Assembly: GCA_023421875.1 (NCBI GenBank)
Contig: JAEZSM010000048.1
Coordinates: forward strand, 1 to 5,237
DNA: 5,237 bases
DNA from: Spirochaetota bacterium
Lineage (GTDB): Bacteria > Spirochaetota > Spirochaetia > Treponematales > Rectinemataceae
Direction: 5' to 3'
A model generated the notes under the pieces. The model was not told the DNA's origin, made no database searches, and saw only the letters and a list, made by a program, of their open reading frames with translations. The position numbers and the translations under genes are program-made. Shown here one piece after another: positions 1 to 5,237 of the stretch; positions within the stretch are counted from its first letter, which is position 1; the number at the start of each line of letters is the position of its first letter.

Positions 1-1179
1 ATCTTCGACCTCTCCGATCCTTTGCAGAGAGCCCGCTTTGCGTCGCGGCCGGGACTTTTAATAGAGCTGTACCAATCGCTTCCGCAGGTTTCTTCCTACC
101 GCTGCGTCTTTATCGATGAGGCGCAGACGGTTCCGGAGCTTTTCGATGCCGTGCAGTATATTTTCGATGATGAAAAGCGCCGCTTCGACAATCAACTGCG
201 TACACGGTTTATCCTCTGCGGAAGCTCGTCGCGGCGCTTGAGGCAGACGGGCAGCAATCTCCTTCCCGGAAGAAGCATTCTCCATCATCTGTACCCGCTT
301 ATGAGCGTGGAATACGCCCCCATCGAGCTGCGTGGCTACCCGACCGGTGACGTGCTGGGAAAGGGCAGCGCGATTCCCGCCCTGTGGAACGTAGCCGCGA
401 ACGATGACGATCCCTTGCCTTTCTTCCCGCGCCGATCGCTGGAGGATCGACTTATTTTCGGTGACCTCCCGGCAATCGCAACCGAGAGCACGACTGAATC
501 ATCGTCCAGATCCCTTCGTGCGGATCTCCTGCAAACCTATGCGTCAGCCTATATCGAGGAGGAGTTACATAGGGAGACGCGCATCAGGGAATGGGGTCCC
601 TTCCTTCGATTTCTCTCCTTTTCGGCGGCTGAATCGGGCAGGATTGTCAATTTTGCCGGTATTGCGAAGGAAACGGGTCTCTCAGCTCCAACGATCAAGG
701 CGCATTATCAACTTCTTGAGGATATGTTTCTGGGGTTCATGGTGCCCGCCTTTTCCGGTAGTCCTCGCAAGGCTGTTTTGTCGAGCCCTCGCTTCTTTTA
801 CTTCGACCTTGGGGTCAGGAACGCGGCGGCCGGCCTTTCTTTCTCGGCTGATACGCTCAGGGCGGATCCAGGCCCTCTTTTCGAGCAATGGGTGGGTATA
901 GAGCTATATAAGCGGCTTTCTTTTATTGGAGAGGGTAGTCTTTCCTATTTTCGCACCTCGGGCGGGGCTGAGGTGGATTTTATCGTGGAGCGGACGGGAA
1001 AGCTTTACCCCATCGAGGTAAAATGGACTGAGAATCCGACCAAGCAGGACGCCCGGCATCTGGAGAGTTTCATTGTCGACCACGCGGATAGAACATCGCA
1101 GGGTTACATCGTTTGTCGTTGTCGCTATCCCCAGCGGATTTCGGATCGTGTCACTGCTTTACCATGGTGGGCATTATAG
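1..1179 (+). CDS. AAA ATPase with C-terminal DUF4143 domain (5'-truncated by window edge)
   Basis: The reading frame is open from base 1, so the true start and the Walker A (P-loop) lie upstream. Numbering from base 1, 392 residues are visible. They show a Walker B strand CVFIDEAQ (about 35-42), a sensor-1 strand RFILCGSS (69-76) followed by the family's N-L-L-P-G-R turn (near 86-91), and a winged-helix-like segment (about 215-250, G-L-S-A-P-T-I-K). The C-terminal domain carries E-V-D (324-326) and P-I-E-V-K-W with E339 and K341, the PD-(D/E)XK-like pattern of DUF4143. Proteins of this kind are predicted cytoplasmic ATPases found in many copies in bacterial accessory DNA; their substrate is not established. 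The stop is TAG at 1177-1179, at the edge of a repeat element. A TTG at 22 is only an internal codon. The gene is convergent with the AbiEii-like gene. Family assignment is firm; function is unknown. Confidence 0.9.
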   Translation: MFDLSDPLQRARFASRPGLLIELYQSLPQVSSYRCVFIDEAQTVPELFDAVQYIFDDEKRRFDNQLRTRFILCGSSSRRLRQTGSNLLPGRSILHHLYPLMSVEYAPIELRGYPTGDVLGKGSAIPALWNVAANDDDPLPFFPRRSLEDRLIFGDLPAIATESTTESSSRSLRADLLQTYASAYIEEELHRETRIREWGPFLRFLSFSAAESGRIVNFAGIAKETGLSAPTIKAHYQLLEDMFLGFMVPAFSGSPRKAVLSSPRFFYFDLGVRNAAAGLSFSADTLRADPGPLFEQWVGIELYKRLSFIGEGSLSYFRTSGGAEVDFIVERTGKLYPIEVKWTENPTKQDARHLESFIVDHADRTSQGYIVCRCRYPQRISDRVTALPWWAL

Positions 1180-1250
1180 ACAGGATGCCAATACTCTCAA
1201 GGTTGATGAGAGGTTTTCCCTGTTCATCCTGCCGTCCCGTGATCCTGTCT
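1178..1250. repeat. Small inverted-repeat element with ATCCTGTC words
   Basis: Perfect 9-bp inverted ends AGACAGGAT (1178-1186) and ATCCTGTCT (1242-1250) bound a 73-bp non-coding stretch between two convergent genes. The right half also holds CATCCTG (1225-1231) and a TTTTCCCTGT segment (1214-1223). The same words recur at 3822-3857 and 5177-5237, so this looks like a dispersed repeat family rather than chance. The left end overlaps the stop codon of the upstream gene by two bases. Its function is unknown. Confidence 0.55.
1194..1217 (+). terminator. Possible weak terminator hairpin
   Basis: CTCTCA (1194-1199) pairs with TGAGAG (1207-1212) across a 7-nt loop and is followed, one base later, by TTTT (1214-1217). 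It lies just after the stop of the first gene. The stem is short and the T-run brief, so activity is uncertain; it may only be internal structure of the repeat element around it. Confidence 0.25.
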
Positions 1251-1254
1251 TCCC

Positions 1255-2061
1255 TTATTTCGATATAGCCGCCCGCAGAGCAACCTCATTGAGCGCGGCA
1301 CTATCTTCGCGCCACTCCAGGAATGGGCTTACATCGGCGCGAAGCGCCTCAAAATCCAAAGCGGCGAGCTTGGCGGCGAGGACTTCCTTCCATTCCGAAG
1401 CTTGAATCGCCGAGTCATGGCCCAGGCTTCCCTGCGCCAAGGCGTTCGAAAGCAGCGACATGTTGGGTTCTAAGGCGGGAATCTGGCTTACATACCACAG
1501 CAGATCGAACCAGTCCCTGCCTTTGGTATAAGGAAGGGTGAGCATGGCACGTATTTTGCCCGCCATCAGGGAGGGCAGATTGTGGTGACGAATACCAAAG
1601 AGTAGGTGCCGGGTCACCATCTTTGTTTCGAGCAAGGCGCCGGCGGGTGGTGTTGTATCGATTTCCAGCTTTATCGCAAGCTTCTGCTCTCTCTGAGGCG
1701 CCAAACCAGCGGAAAAAAGCAGGTCGGCTATCCTTACCCACGCGACCTGTACGACATTTTTATCGTTGAAGGTGACAGCTGCATCAAAACCTTGAAACTC
1801 CAAATCTCGCTTCAGCTTTTTTAACCACTTTTCAGGCGCATAAAGTTCAGCCGTCTCGAGAGAAAAATCCAGATCCTCGGAAAATCAGGGAAGGTTGTAG
1901 AGAAATCGCAGCGCCGTTCCACCGACGAATGACAGGGATTCAAAGGCCCGGGATTCATGGAGGCTCCTCAAGATACTGGCCTGGACATATTCGCGGATGA
2001 GATTTCCAGTCGCCACAGGATCTGGGGTAGATTTCGCCAATCGCAACGCGTCGGATTTCAC
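1255..2061 (-). pseudogene. AbiEii/AbiGii-like nucleotidyltransferase toxin (DUF1814), interrupted by in-frame TGA
   Basis: Read on the minus strand, one frame gives a full-length DUF1814 protein of about 268 codons, broken only by TGA at 1887-1885 (codon 59). Before it: L-S-F-V-G-G-T-A-L-R-F-L-Y-N-L-P, the nucleotidyltransferase motif I (G47-G48). After it, in the same frame: F-S-E-D-L-D-F-S-L-E (60-69), with the expected acidic residues D63 and D65. Further motifs are K-L-E-I-D (131-135), the lysine-containing S-L-M-A-G-K-I-R-A (164-172, K169) and K-G-R-D-W-F-D-L-L-W (180-189). Family members have Arg at codon 59, so one CGA to TGA change explains the break. The start chosen is GTG at 2061, 10 nt after a GAAGGGA ribosome-binding site and overlapping the stop of the antitoxin remnant as GTGA. 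AbiEii-type toxins are the toxic half of type IV toxin-antitoxin and phage-abortive systems and act on nucleotides or tRNA. The product here is probably inactive: the downstream fragment lacks motif I. Confidence 0.85.
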
Positions 2062-2275
2062 AGCAGCACCATCCCTTCGGCCTGATCGGCCGCATACCCT
2101 CGCCACGCATGGATTCCATCCGACTTGAGTCCCATTCGCCCGATTCAAGGTAGAGATAATCGGCGATCGCCTTTTCCGGGATTATTCCATGCCAGGAGAG
2201 CGCCCAAAGCCCCGACAGATAGGAATGGCTGTAGGGTTTTGTAAAAAAATGTATCGTATCTATTGACAGAAACAC
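2058..2275 (-). pseudogene. Remnant of AbiEi-like antitoxin gene
   Basis: Directly upstream of the toxin, one minus-strand frame encodes S-Y-L-S-G-L-W-A-L-S-W-H-G-I-I-P-E, followed at once by K-A-I-A-D-Y-L-Y-L-E. In AbiEi-family antitoxins, a segment like 'S-Y-I-S-x-x-S-A-L-x-x-H-G-L-I-P-E' and a later 'T-P-E-K-A-L-x-D-L-L-Y' are both present but separated by tens of residues, so an internal in-frame deletion is inferred. Near 2104-2097 the frame must shift: the next frame continues as G-Y-A-A-D-Q-A-E-G-M-V-L-L and stops at TGA 2060-2058, overlapping the toxin GTG. The usual N-terminal helix-turn-helix domain is absent; upstream DNA is the trpB2 control region. The nominal GTG start at 2275 is probably not a real start. 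Recognition rests on short motifs, so confidence is moderate. Confidence 0.5.
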
Positions 2276-2294
2276 CGCCCTCGTGGTTTATATG
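2263..2294 (+). promoter_or_regulatory. Possible promoter of trpB2
   Basis: A perfect -35 hexamer TTGACA lies at 2263-2268. The -10 is poor: TTTATA (2287-2292, 18-bp spacing) or TATATG (2289-2294, 20-bp spacing). The position, about 35 bp before the trpB2 start, is right. The -35 falls inside the decayed antitoxin remnant. Confidence 0.35.
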
Positions 2295-2316
2295 TGTTTC
2301 TATAAACAGTAACACA
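2293..2316. promoter_or_regulatory. Nested palindromes upstream of trpB2, candidate operator
   Basis: Two nested inverted repeats lie 10 bp before the trpB2 ATG. The inner one is TGTTT-CTAT-AAACA (2295-2308, 5-bp arms, 4-bp spacer). The outer one pairs TGTGTT (2293-2298) with AACACA (2311-2316). They overlap the possible -10 region, where a repressor would block transcription. I do not recognise them as a known TrpR site, and short AT-rich palindromes can be chance. Confidence 0.35.
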
Positions 2317-2326
2317 CGGAGTTAGC

Positions 2327-3706
2327 ATGGAGGCGCGTATGATGACGAAGGTTCAACTGCAGGAACATGAGATGCCCACAGCCTGGTACAACCTGGCCGC
2401 CGATCTTCCCCATCCGGTACCACCCCCCATGGGCGGCGACGGAAAGCCCGTAGGACCCGATCAGCTCGCGGCGGTTTTCCCTATGAACCTTATAGAACAG
2501 GAAATGTCCTCTGATCGCTGGATCGATATTCCTCAAGAAGTATTGGCTATTCTTTACCGCTGGAGACCATCTCCCCTTCATCGGGCCTATGGTTTGGAAA
2601 AGGCACTTAAAACTCCAGCCAGGATTTATTACAAGAACGAAGGCGTCTCGCCTGCGGGAAGCCACAAGCCCAACACGGCAGTGCCCCAAGCTTACTATAA
2701 CAAGGTTGCGGGTATTGAAAATCTTACCACCGAAACCGGAGCCGGCCAGTGGGGCTCGGCTCTCTCCTTCGCCTGCTCACAGTTCGGGCTCGGATGCAAA
2801 ATCTACATGGTCAAGTCGAGCTACGACCACAAGCCGTACCGAAAATTCCTCATGCAGACCTGGGGAGGAGTATGCGTGCCCAGCCCCAGCACCCAGACCA
2901 AGGCCGGTCGGGATATTCTGGCGGCCCATCCCGATTCGCCCGGAAGCTTAGGCATTGCCATAAGTGAGGCGGTGGAAGAAGCGGTGAGCGATCCCTCTGG
3001 CAAGACAAAATATGCCCTGGGCTCGGTGCTCAACCACGTAATGCTCCACCAGACCATTATTGGCCTGGAGACTAAAAAACAGCTGGCTGTATTCGGCGAA
3101 AAAAAGGTAGACCAGATCATCGCCTGTGCCGGCGGCGGTTCCAATTTTGCGGGTTTGAGCTTCCCCTTCCTGGCCGACAAAATAGCCGGGGCCGACATCG
3201 AGATAATTCCCGTAGAGCCCAGTTCTTGCCCCAGCCTGACCAGAGGAAAGTATTCTTACGACCTAGGCGATGTGGCGGGCATGACTCCCTACCTGCCCAT
3301 GTACACCCTGGGTCACAGCTTTATCCCCCATTCCATGCACGCCGGCGGCCTGCGCTACCACGGCATGTCGCCCCTGGTTTCCATGGCGCTCAAAGAAGGG
3401 CTGCTTCACCCTGCGAGCGTGCCTCAGTTGGAATGCTTCAAGGCTGCAGTCCTCTTTGCCCGCTCCGAAGGCCTGGTGGTTGCCCCCGAGACCAGCCACG
3501 CCGTAGCCCAGGTTGTTCGTGAAGCCGAAAAGGCCAGGGAAGAGGGCAAGGAAAAGGTAATAGTCTTCGGCCTCTCTGGCCATGGCATGCTCGACCTCCA
3601 GGGCTACGCCGACTACTTCGCCGGCCTCCTTGAAGATTACGAATACCCCGAGGATGAGGTAAAGGCGGCGATAGCGTCGCTGCCGGAGTTTGCCCGGATC
3701 GTCTGA
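2327..3706 (+). CDS. trpB2: Tryptophan synthase beta chain, TrpB2 type
   Basis: The product is a 459-residue PLP-dependent enzyme that condenses indole with serine (or, in some TrpB2 enzymes, O-phosphoserine) to give L-tryptophan in the cytoplasm. The PLP lysine is K114 in G-S-H-K-P-N-T (112-117). The catalytic glutamate is E136 in T-E-T-G-A-G-Q-W-G; the W where classical TrpB1 has H marks the TrpB2 class. The PLP-phosphate loop is C-A-G-G-G-S-N (267-273), and S-G-H-G (417-420) lies near the C-terminus. The length and the N-terminal extension before the first motif fit TrpB2 rather than the roughly 400-residue TrpB1. No trpA, trpC or other trp gene is adjacent, so it stands alone and may salvage free indole. 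The start is ambiguous: ATG 2327 has GGAG 5 nt before it, while ATG 2339 and 2342 follow a perfect GGAGG at 2329-2333. The family identity is very clear and all key residues are present. Confidence 0.96.
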   Translation: MEARMMTKVQLQEHEMPTAWYNLAADLPHPVPPPMGGDGKPVGPDQLAAVFPMNLIEQEMSSDRWIDIPQEVLAILYRWRPSPLHRAYGLEKALKTPARIYYKNEGVSPAGSHKPNTAVPQAYYNKVAGIENLTTETGAGQWGSALSFACSQFGLGCKIYMVKSSYDHKPYRKFLMQTWGGVCVPSPSTQTKAGRDILAAHPDSPGSLGIAISEAVEEAVSDPSGKTKYALGSVLNHVMLHQTIIGLETKKQLAVFGEKKVDQIIACAGGGSNFAGLSFPFLADKIAGADIEIIPVEPSSCPSLTRGKYSYDLGDVAGMTPYLPMYTLGHSFIPHSMHAGGLRYHGMSPLVSMALKEGLLHPASVPQLECFKAAVLFARSEGLVVAPETSHAVAQVVREAEKAREEGKEKVIVFGLSGHGMLDLQGYADYFAGLLEDYEYPEDEVKAAIASLPEFARIV

Positions 3707-3793
3707 TCCATGTTGTGTGAAATAGTACAGGCGGATAATTAGTTCAGACACGATACCAGGAGGGCAGGAGTAACAAAAATTATTGTATATGGG

Positions 3794-3815
3794 GAAAACA
3801 AATAATACTGTTTTC
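3794..3815. terminator. Possible bidirectional hairpin between convergent genes
   Basis: GAAAACA (3794-3800) pairs perfectly with TGTTTTC (3809-3815) over an 8-nt AT loop. It sits between the stops of trpB2 and the facing ATPase gene, where a shared terminator would be expected. The stem is AT-rich and neither side has a clean U-tract, so this is weak; it is also part of the larger inverted-repeat element. Confidence 0.25.
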
Positions 3816-3821
3816 TATGAC

Positions 3822-3857
3822 TTTTCCTGTAAATCCTGGTGTTCTTGTTATCGTGTC
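3822..3857 (+). repeat. Direct repeat copy, left of second ATPase gene
   Basis: TTTTCCTGT (3822-3830), then an ATCCT word, then TTGTTATCGTGTC (3845-3857). The copy at 5201-5237 begins with the same nine bases and ends CTGTTATCATGTC after 28 rather than 27 bases, in the same orientation. The two copies bracket the complete DUF4143 gene at about 1.38 kb spacing. This segment is also the right end of the 113-bp element. Confidence 0.5.
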
Positions 3858-3904
3858 TAGTGTTTTTAATGAGGCATCACCGCCATACTTTAGAGGCATT
3901 TTAG

Positions 3905-5101
3905 TCAAAAAGATACCGAGAAAGCCCGCTCATCAGTTTCGAACAGAGAGGCGCAGGTGTGGAAATTGCGGAAAGTATAGCCCTTGAAGGATTCTACCGT
4001 TTCTCCGCTATAGATGACGCCACCTGCCTCGCCAACATCGTCGGAATAGGTGGACGAGAATTTCTTGAGGTTCAGCGTGTGCTTGATATCCAAGGTCCTG
4101 CCGCTTTTAATCTCGTAGGGGATTATTTTTCTCTGTTGCCCAAGAAGAAGGTCCACCTCCAGGCCGTTGCTGTTCCTGAAGAAAAACAGCTGGTCGCCTT
4201 TGCCCGCGTTGTAGCGCGTTTTTATCGCCTCTATGACGACCATGTTCTCAAAAAGATTACCTAAAAGAGGATCCCGATTCATCTGGGCAGGTGTTTCTAT
4301 GCCCAAAAGATGCGCCGCCAGCCCGACATCGCTGAAATAGACCTTCGGCGTCTTTACCACTTGGCTTGTGCGTGACGTAAACCATGGCTTCAACAGATAG
4401 ACCAGATGAGATGCCTCAAGGATGGAAAGCCAGGAACCTATCGTCGTACTGCTGACTCCCACCTCTCCGCCCAAGGCTGAATTATTCACCAGCTGGCCGC
4501 AGCGTCCCGCGAGAAGGGTCAGGAAGTTGACAAACCGTGAGAGATCGTGGACAGCACCCACCGCACCCACATCTCTCTCCACATAGGTGCTGAGATAGCT
4601 CCTGTAATAATCGGATGGGGATCGGCCAGGGGCTTGGAAAAGGTAGGGCATGAAGCCGGAGAGCAATTGTTGATCCCTGTCCAGAACAATATTCGCATTT
4701 GCCAACTCATCCAGCGATAAGGGGAGTAAGTTGACTATGGCAGTGCGTCCGGCCAAGGATTGTGACACCGTGTTCCGCACTCGGATTTGCTGACTCCCTG
4801 TGATGATATATTGTCCCATTTTTTTCTGCCCATCGATTCTGACCTGCACCAGGCTGAGCAAGGACGGGACTCTCTGGATTTCATCGATCACTACAGGTTC
4901 GGGATACCGTATGAAAAATTCGTAAGGGTCTTCCTCGGCGAGCTTGCGCGTCTGTAGGTCCTCCAGGTTGGCATATGAAAAACTGGGGTACATGCTGAGC
5001 GCCAAGGTTGTTTTACCGCATTGCCGAGGTCCAAATAGCGTGACGGCGGGATACTCCCCCATCAGCCTTCGTATCAATGCTTCGATTTTTCGTGGGATCA
5101 T
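3905..5101 (-). CDS. AAA ATPase with C-terminal DUF4143 domain (complete)
   Basis: A 398-residue predicted cytoplasmic ATPase, a usual size for the family. The Walker A is G-P-R-Q-C-G-K-T (24-31, K30), the Walker B V-V-I-D-E-I-Q (70-76), and sensor 1 is Y-I-I-T-G-S-Q (98-104), followed by S-L-A-G-R-T (115-120). A winged-helix-like segment lies at about 205-240 (E-V-G-V-S-S-T-T-I-G). The DUF4143 domain carries N-L-F-E-N (282-286), L-E-V-D (314-317) and Y-E-I-K-S-G (329-334, E330 and K332), a PD-(D/E)XK-like arrangement. Substrate and role are not established for this family; DNA binding or nuclease activity is inference. It is a divergent paralogue of the gene at the left edge. The start is ATG 5101; there is no Shine-Dalgarno sequence, but the upstream promoter predicts a leaderless transcript starting there. 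The stop is TGA at 3907-3905. All core motifs look intact, so it is probably functional. Confidence 0.93.
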   Translation of the reverse strand: MIPRKIEALIRRLMGEYPAVTLFGPRQCGKTTLALSMYPSFSYANLEDLQTRKLAEEDPYEFFIRYPEPVVIDEIQRVPSLLSLVQVRIDGQKKMGQYIITGSQQIRVRNTVSQSLAGRTAIVNLLPLSLDELANANIVLDRDQQLLSGFMPYLFQAPGRSPSDYYRSYLSTYVERDVGAVGAVHDLSRFVNFLTLLAGRCGQLVNNSALGGEVGVSSTTIGSWLSILEASHLVYLLKPWFTSRTSQVVKTPKVYFSDVGLAAHLLGIETPAQMNRDPLLGNLFENMVVIEAIKTRYNAGKGDQLFFFRNSNGLEVDLLLGQQRKIIPYEIKSGRTLDIKHTLNLKKFSSTYSDDVGEAGGVIYSGETVESFKGYTFRNFHTCASLFETDERAFSVSF

Positions 5102-5107
5102 AGGGAT

Positions 5108-5136
5108 ATTGTAGAATGAAATGACGGAGATTTCAA
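5108..5136 (-). promoter_or_regulatory. Near-consensus promoter predicting a leaderless transcript
   Basis: On the minus strand, TTGAAA (5136-5131) and TACAAT (5113-5108) are separated by exactly 17 bp, each one mismatch from the sigma-70 consensus. Counting the -10 as -12 to -7 places +1 at 5101, the A of the ATG. That explains why no ribosome-binding site precedes this start. Confidence 0.6.
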
Positions 5137-5156
5137 TTGATACTTCGAATCTCCGT
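5124..5156. promoter_or_regulatory. 9-bp inverted repeat overlapping the -35, candidate operator
   Basis: ACGGAGATT (5124-5132) and AATCTCCGT (5148-5156) are exact reverse complements with a 15-bp centre. The left arm overlaps the spacer and the edge of the -35 element of the ATPase promoter, a position suited to a repressor. The protein itself has a winged-helix segment, so autoregulation is possible but unproven. No T-run follows on either strand, which argues against a terminator. Confidence 0.45.
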
Positions 5157-5176
5157 AACTTCTGACTCTGAAATTG

Positions 5177-5237
5177 GACAGGATGACGCTGAAGGCGGGA
5201 TTTTCCTGTCGATCATCCTCGATCCTGTTATCATGTC
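5177..5237 (+). repeat. ATCCTGT-type repeat copy, reaching the window end
   Basis: GACAGGA (5177-5183) pairs with TCCTGTC (5204-5210). Further on are ATCATCCT (5211-5218), ATCCTGT (5222-5228) and the terminal word TGTTATCATGTC (5226-5237). It is related to the elements at 1178-1250 and 3746-3858. It may continue beyond the window, so its right end is unknown. Confidence 0.5.

Larger units (their letters stand above)
3746..3858. repeat. 113-bp non-coding element with perfect 10-bp terminal inverted repeats
   Basis: AGACACGATA (3746-3755) and TATCGTGTCT (3849-3858) are exact reverse complements. The match continues imperfectly inward: CCAGGAGGGCAGGAGTAACA on the left against the complement of TTTTCCTGT...ATCCTGGTG on the right. 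The interior is AT-rich and has no reading frame of note. It lies between the convergent ends of trpB2 and the second ATPase gene. It resembles a MITE-like or REP-like element and shares its right end with the repeat at 5201-5237. A 4-bp TAGT at each end (3740-3743; 3858-3861) is too short and irregular to call a target duplication. Confidence 0.55.

Noticed and set aside
1885..1887. TGA as a recoded Trp or selenocysteine codon in the toxin gene
   Set aside because: TGA ends trpB2 and the second ATPase gene normally, and the family has Arg here, so neither Trp nor selenocysteine is expected.
2276..2326. Trp leader peptide or attenuator before trpB2
   Set aside because: No short frame with tandem Trp codons and no terminator/antiterminator pair is visible in the short upstream region.
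2821..3751. Long minus-strand open frames opposite trpB2
   Set aside because: They mirror the codon pattern of a strongly conserved gene and show no recognisable domain.
3871..3899. GAGGCAT repeated twice at 22-bp spacing
   Set aside because: Only seven bases in two copies; too little to suggest a repeat array or operator.
3959..4264. Plus-strand open frame of 101 codons inside the second ATPase gene
   Set aside because: It is antisense to a gene with all AAA and DUF4143 motifs, matches no family I know, and has no good start site.

Overview
The window is a bacterial chromosomal stretch of moderate-to-high GC. It holds one intact metabolic gene set among accessory genes and decayed defence or toxin-antitoxin remnants. 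The lineage cannot be fixed from sequence alone. The mix of a TrpB2-type tryptophan synthase, several AAA/DUF4143 ATPases and AbiE-like genes would suit an anaerobic environmental bacterium, and a spirochaete is one possibility, but that is a weak guess. No rRNA, tRNA, CRISPR array or transposase was seen.

Layout. (1) Positions 1-1179, plus strand: the 3' part of an AAA ATPase with a C-terminal DUF4143 domain; its Walker A region lies outside the window. (2) 1178-1250: a small inverted-repeat element carrying GACAGGAT/ATCCTGTC words, starting at the stop codon of that gene. (3) 1255-2061, minus strand: an AbiEii/AbiGii-like (DUF1814) nucleotidyltransferase toxin gene, complete except for one in-frame TGA exactly where the conserved Arg of the R-F-S-E-D-L-D-F motif should be. 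(4) 2058-2275, minus strand: a remnant of the partner AbiEi-like antitoxin, with no N-terminal half, a probable internal deletion and a frameshift; its original stop still overlaps the toxin start as GTGA. (5) 2327-3706, plus strand: an intact stand-alone trpB2 gene, with a short palindrome and a possible promoter upstream. (6) 3746-3858: a roughly 113-bp non-coding element with perfect 10-bp inverted termini, related to the repeats elsewhere in the window. (7) 3905-5101, minus strand: a complete second AAA/DUF4143 ATPase. Its promoter is near consensus and spaced so that the transcript should start at the A of the ATG (leaderless). A 9-bp inverted repeat overlaps the -35. (8) 5177-5237: a third repeat copy running off the window end.

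How it fits together. Only trpB2 has a clear metabolic role, making tryptophan from indole. The other genes belong to families typical of genomic islands and appear to have come and gone around trpB2. The AbiE pair looks dead in both partners. Related ATCCTGT-type repeats sit at three module boundaries, two of them as direct copies bracketing the complete DUF4143 gene. That suggests these repeats mark insertion or recombination points. I found no clear evidence of a wholly new system; the repeat family, the leaderless promoter with a built-in palindrome, and the precisely placed nonsense codon are the points most worth checking.
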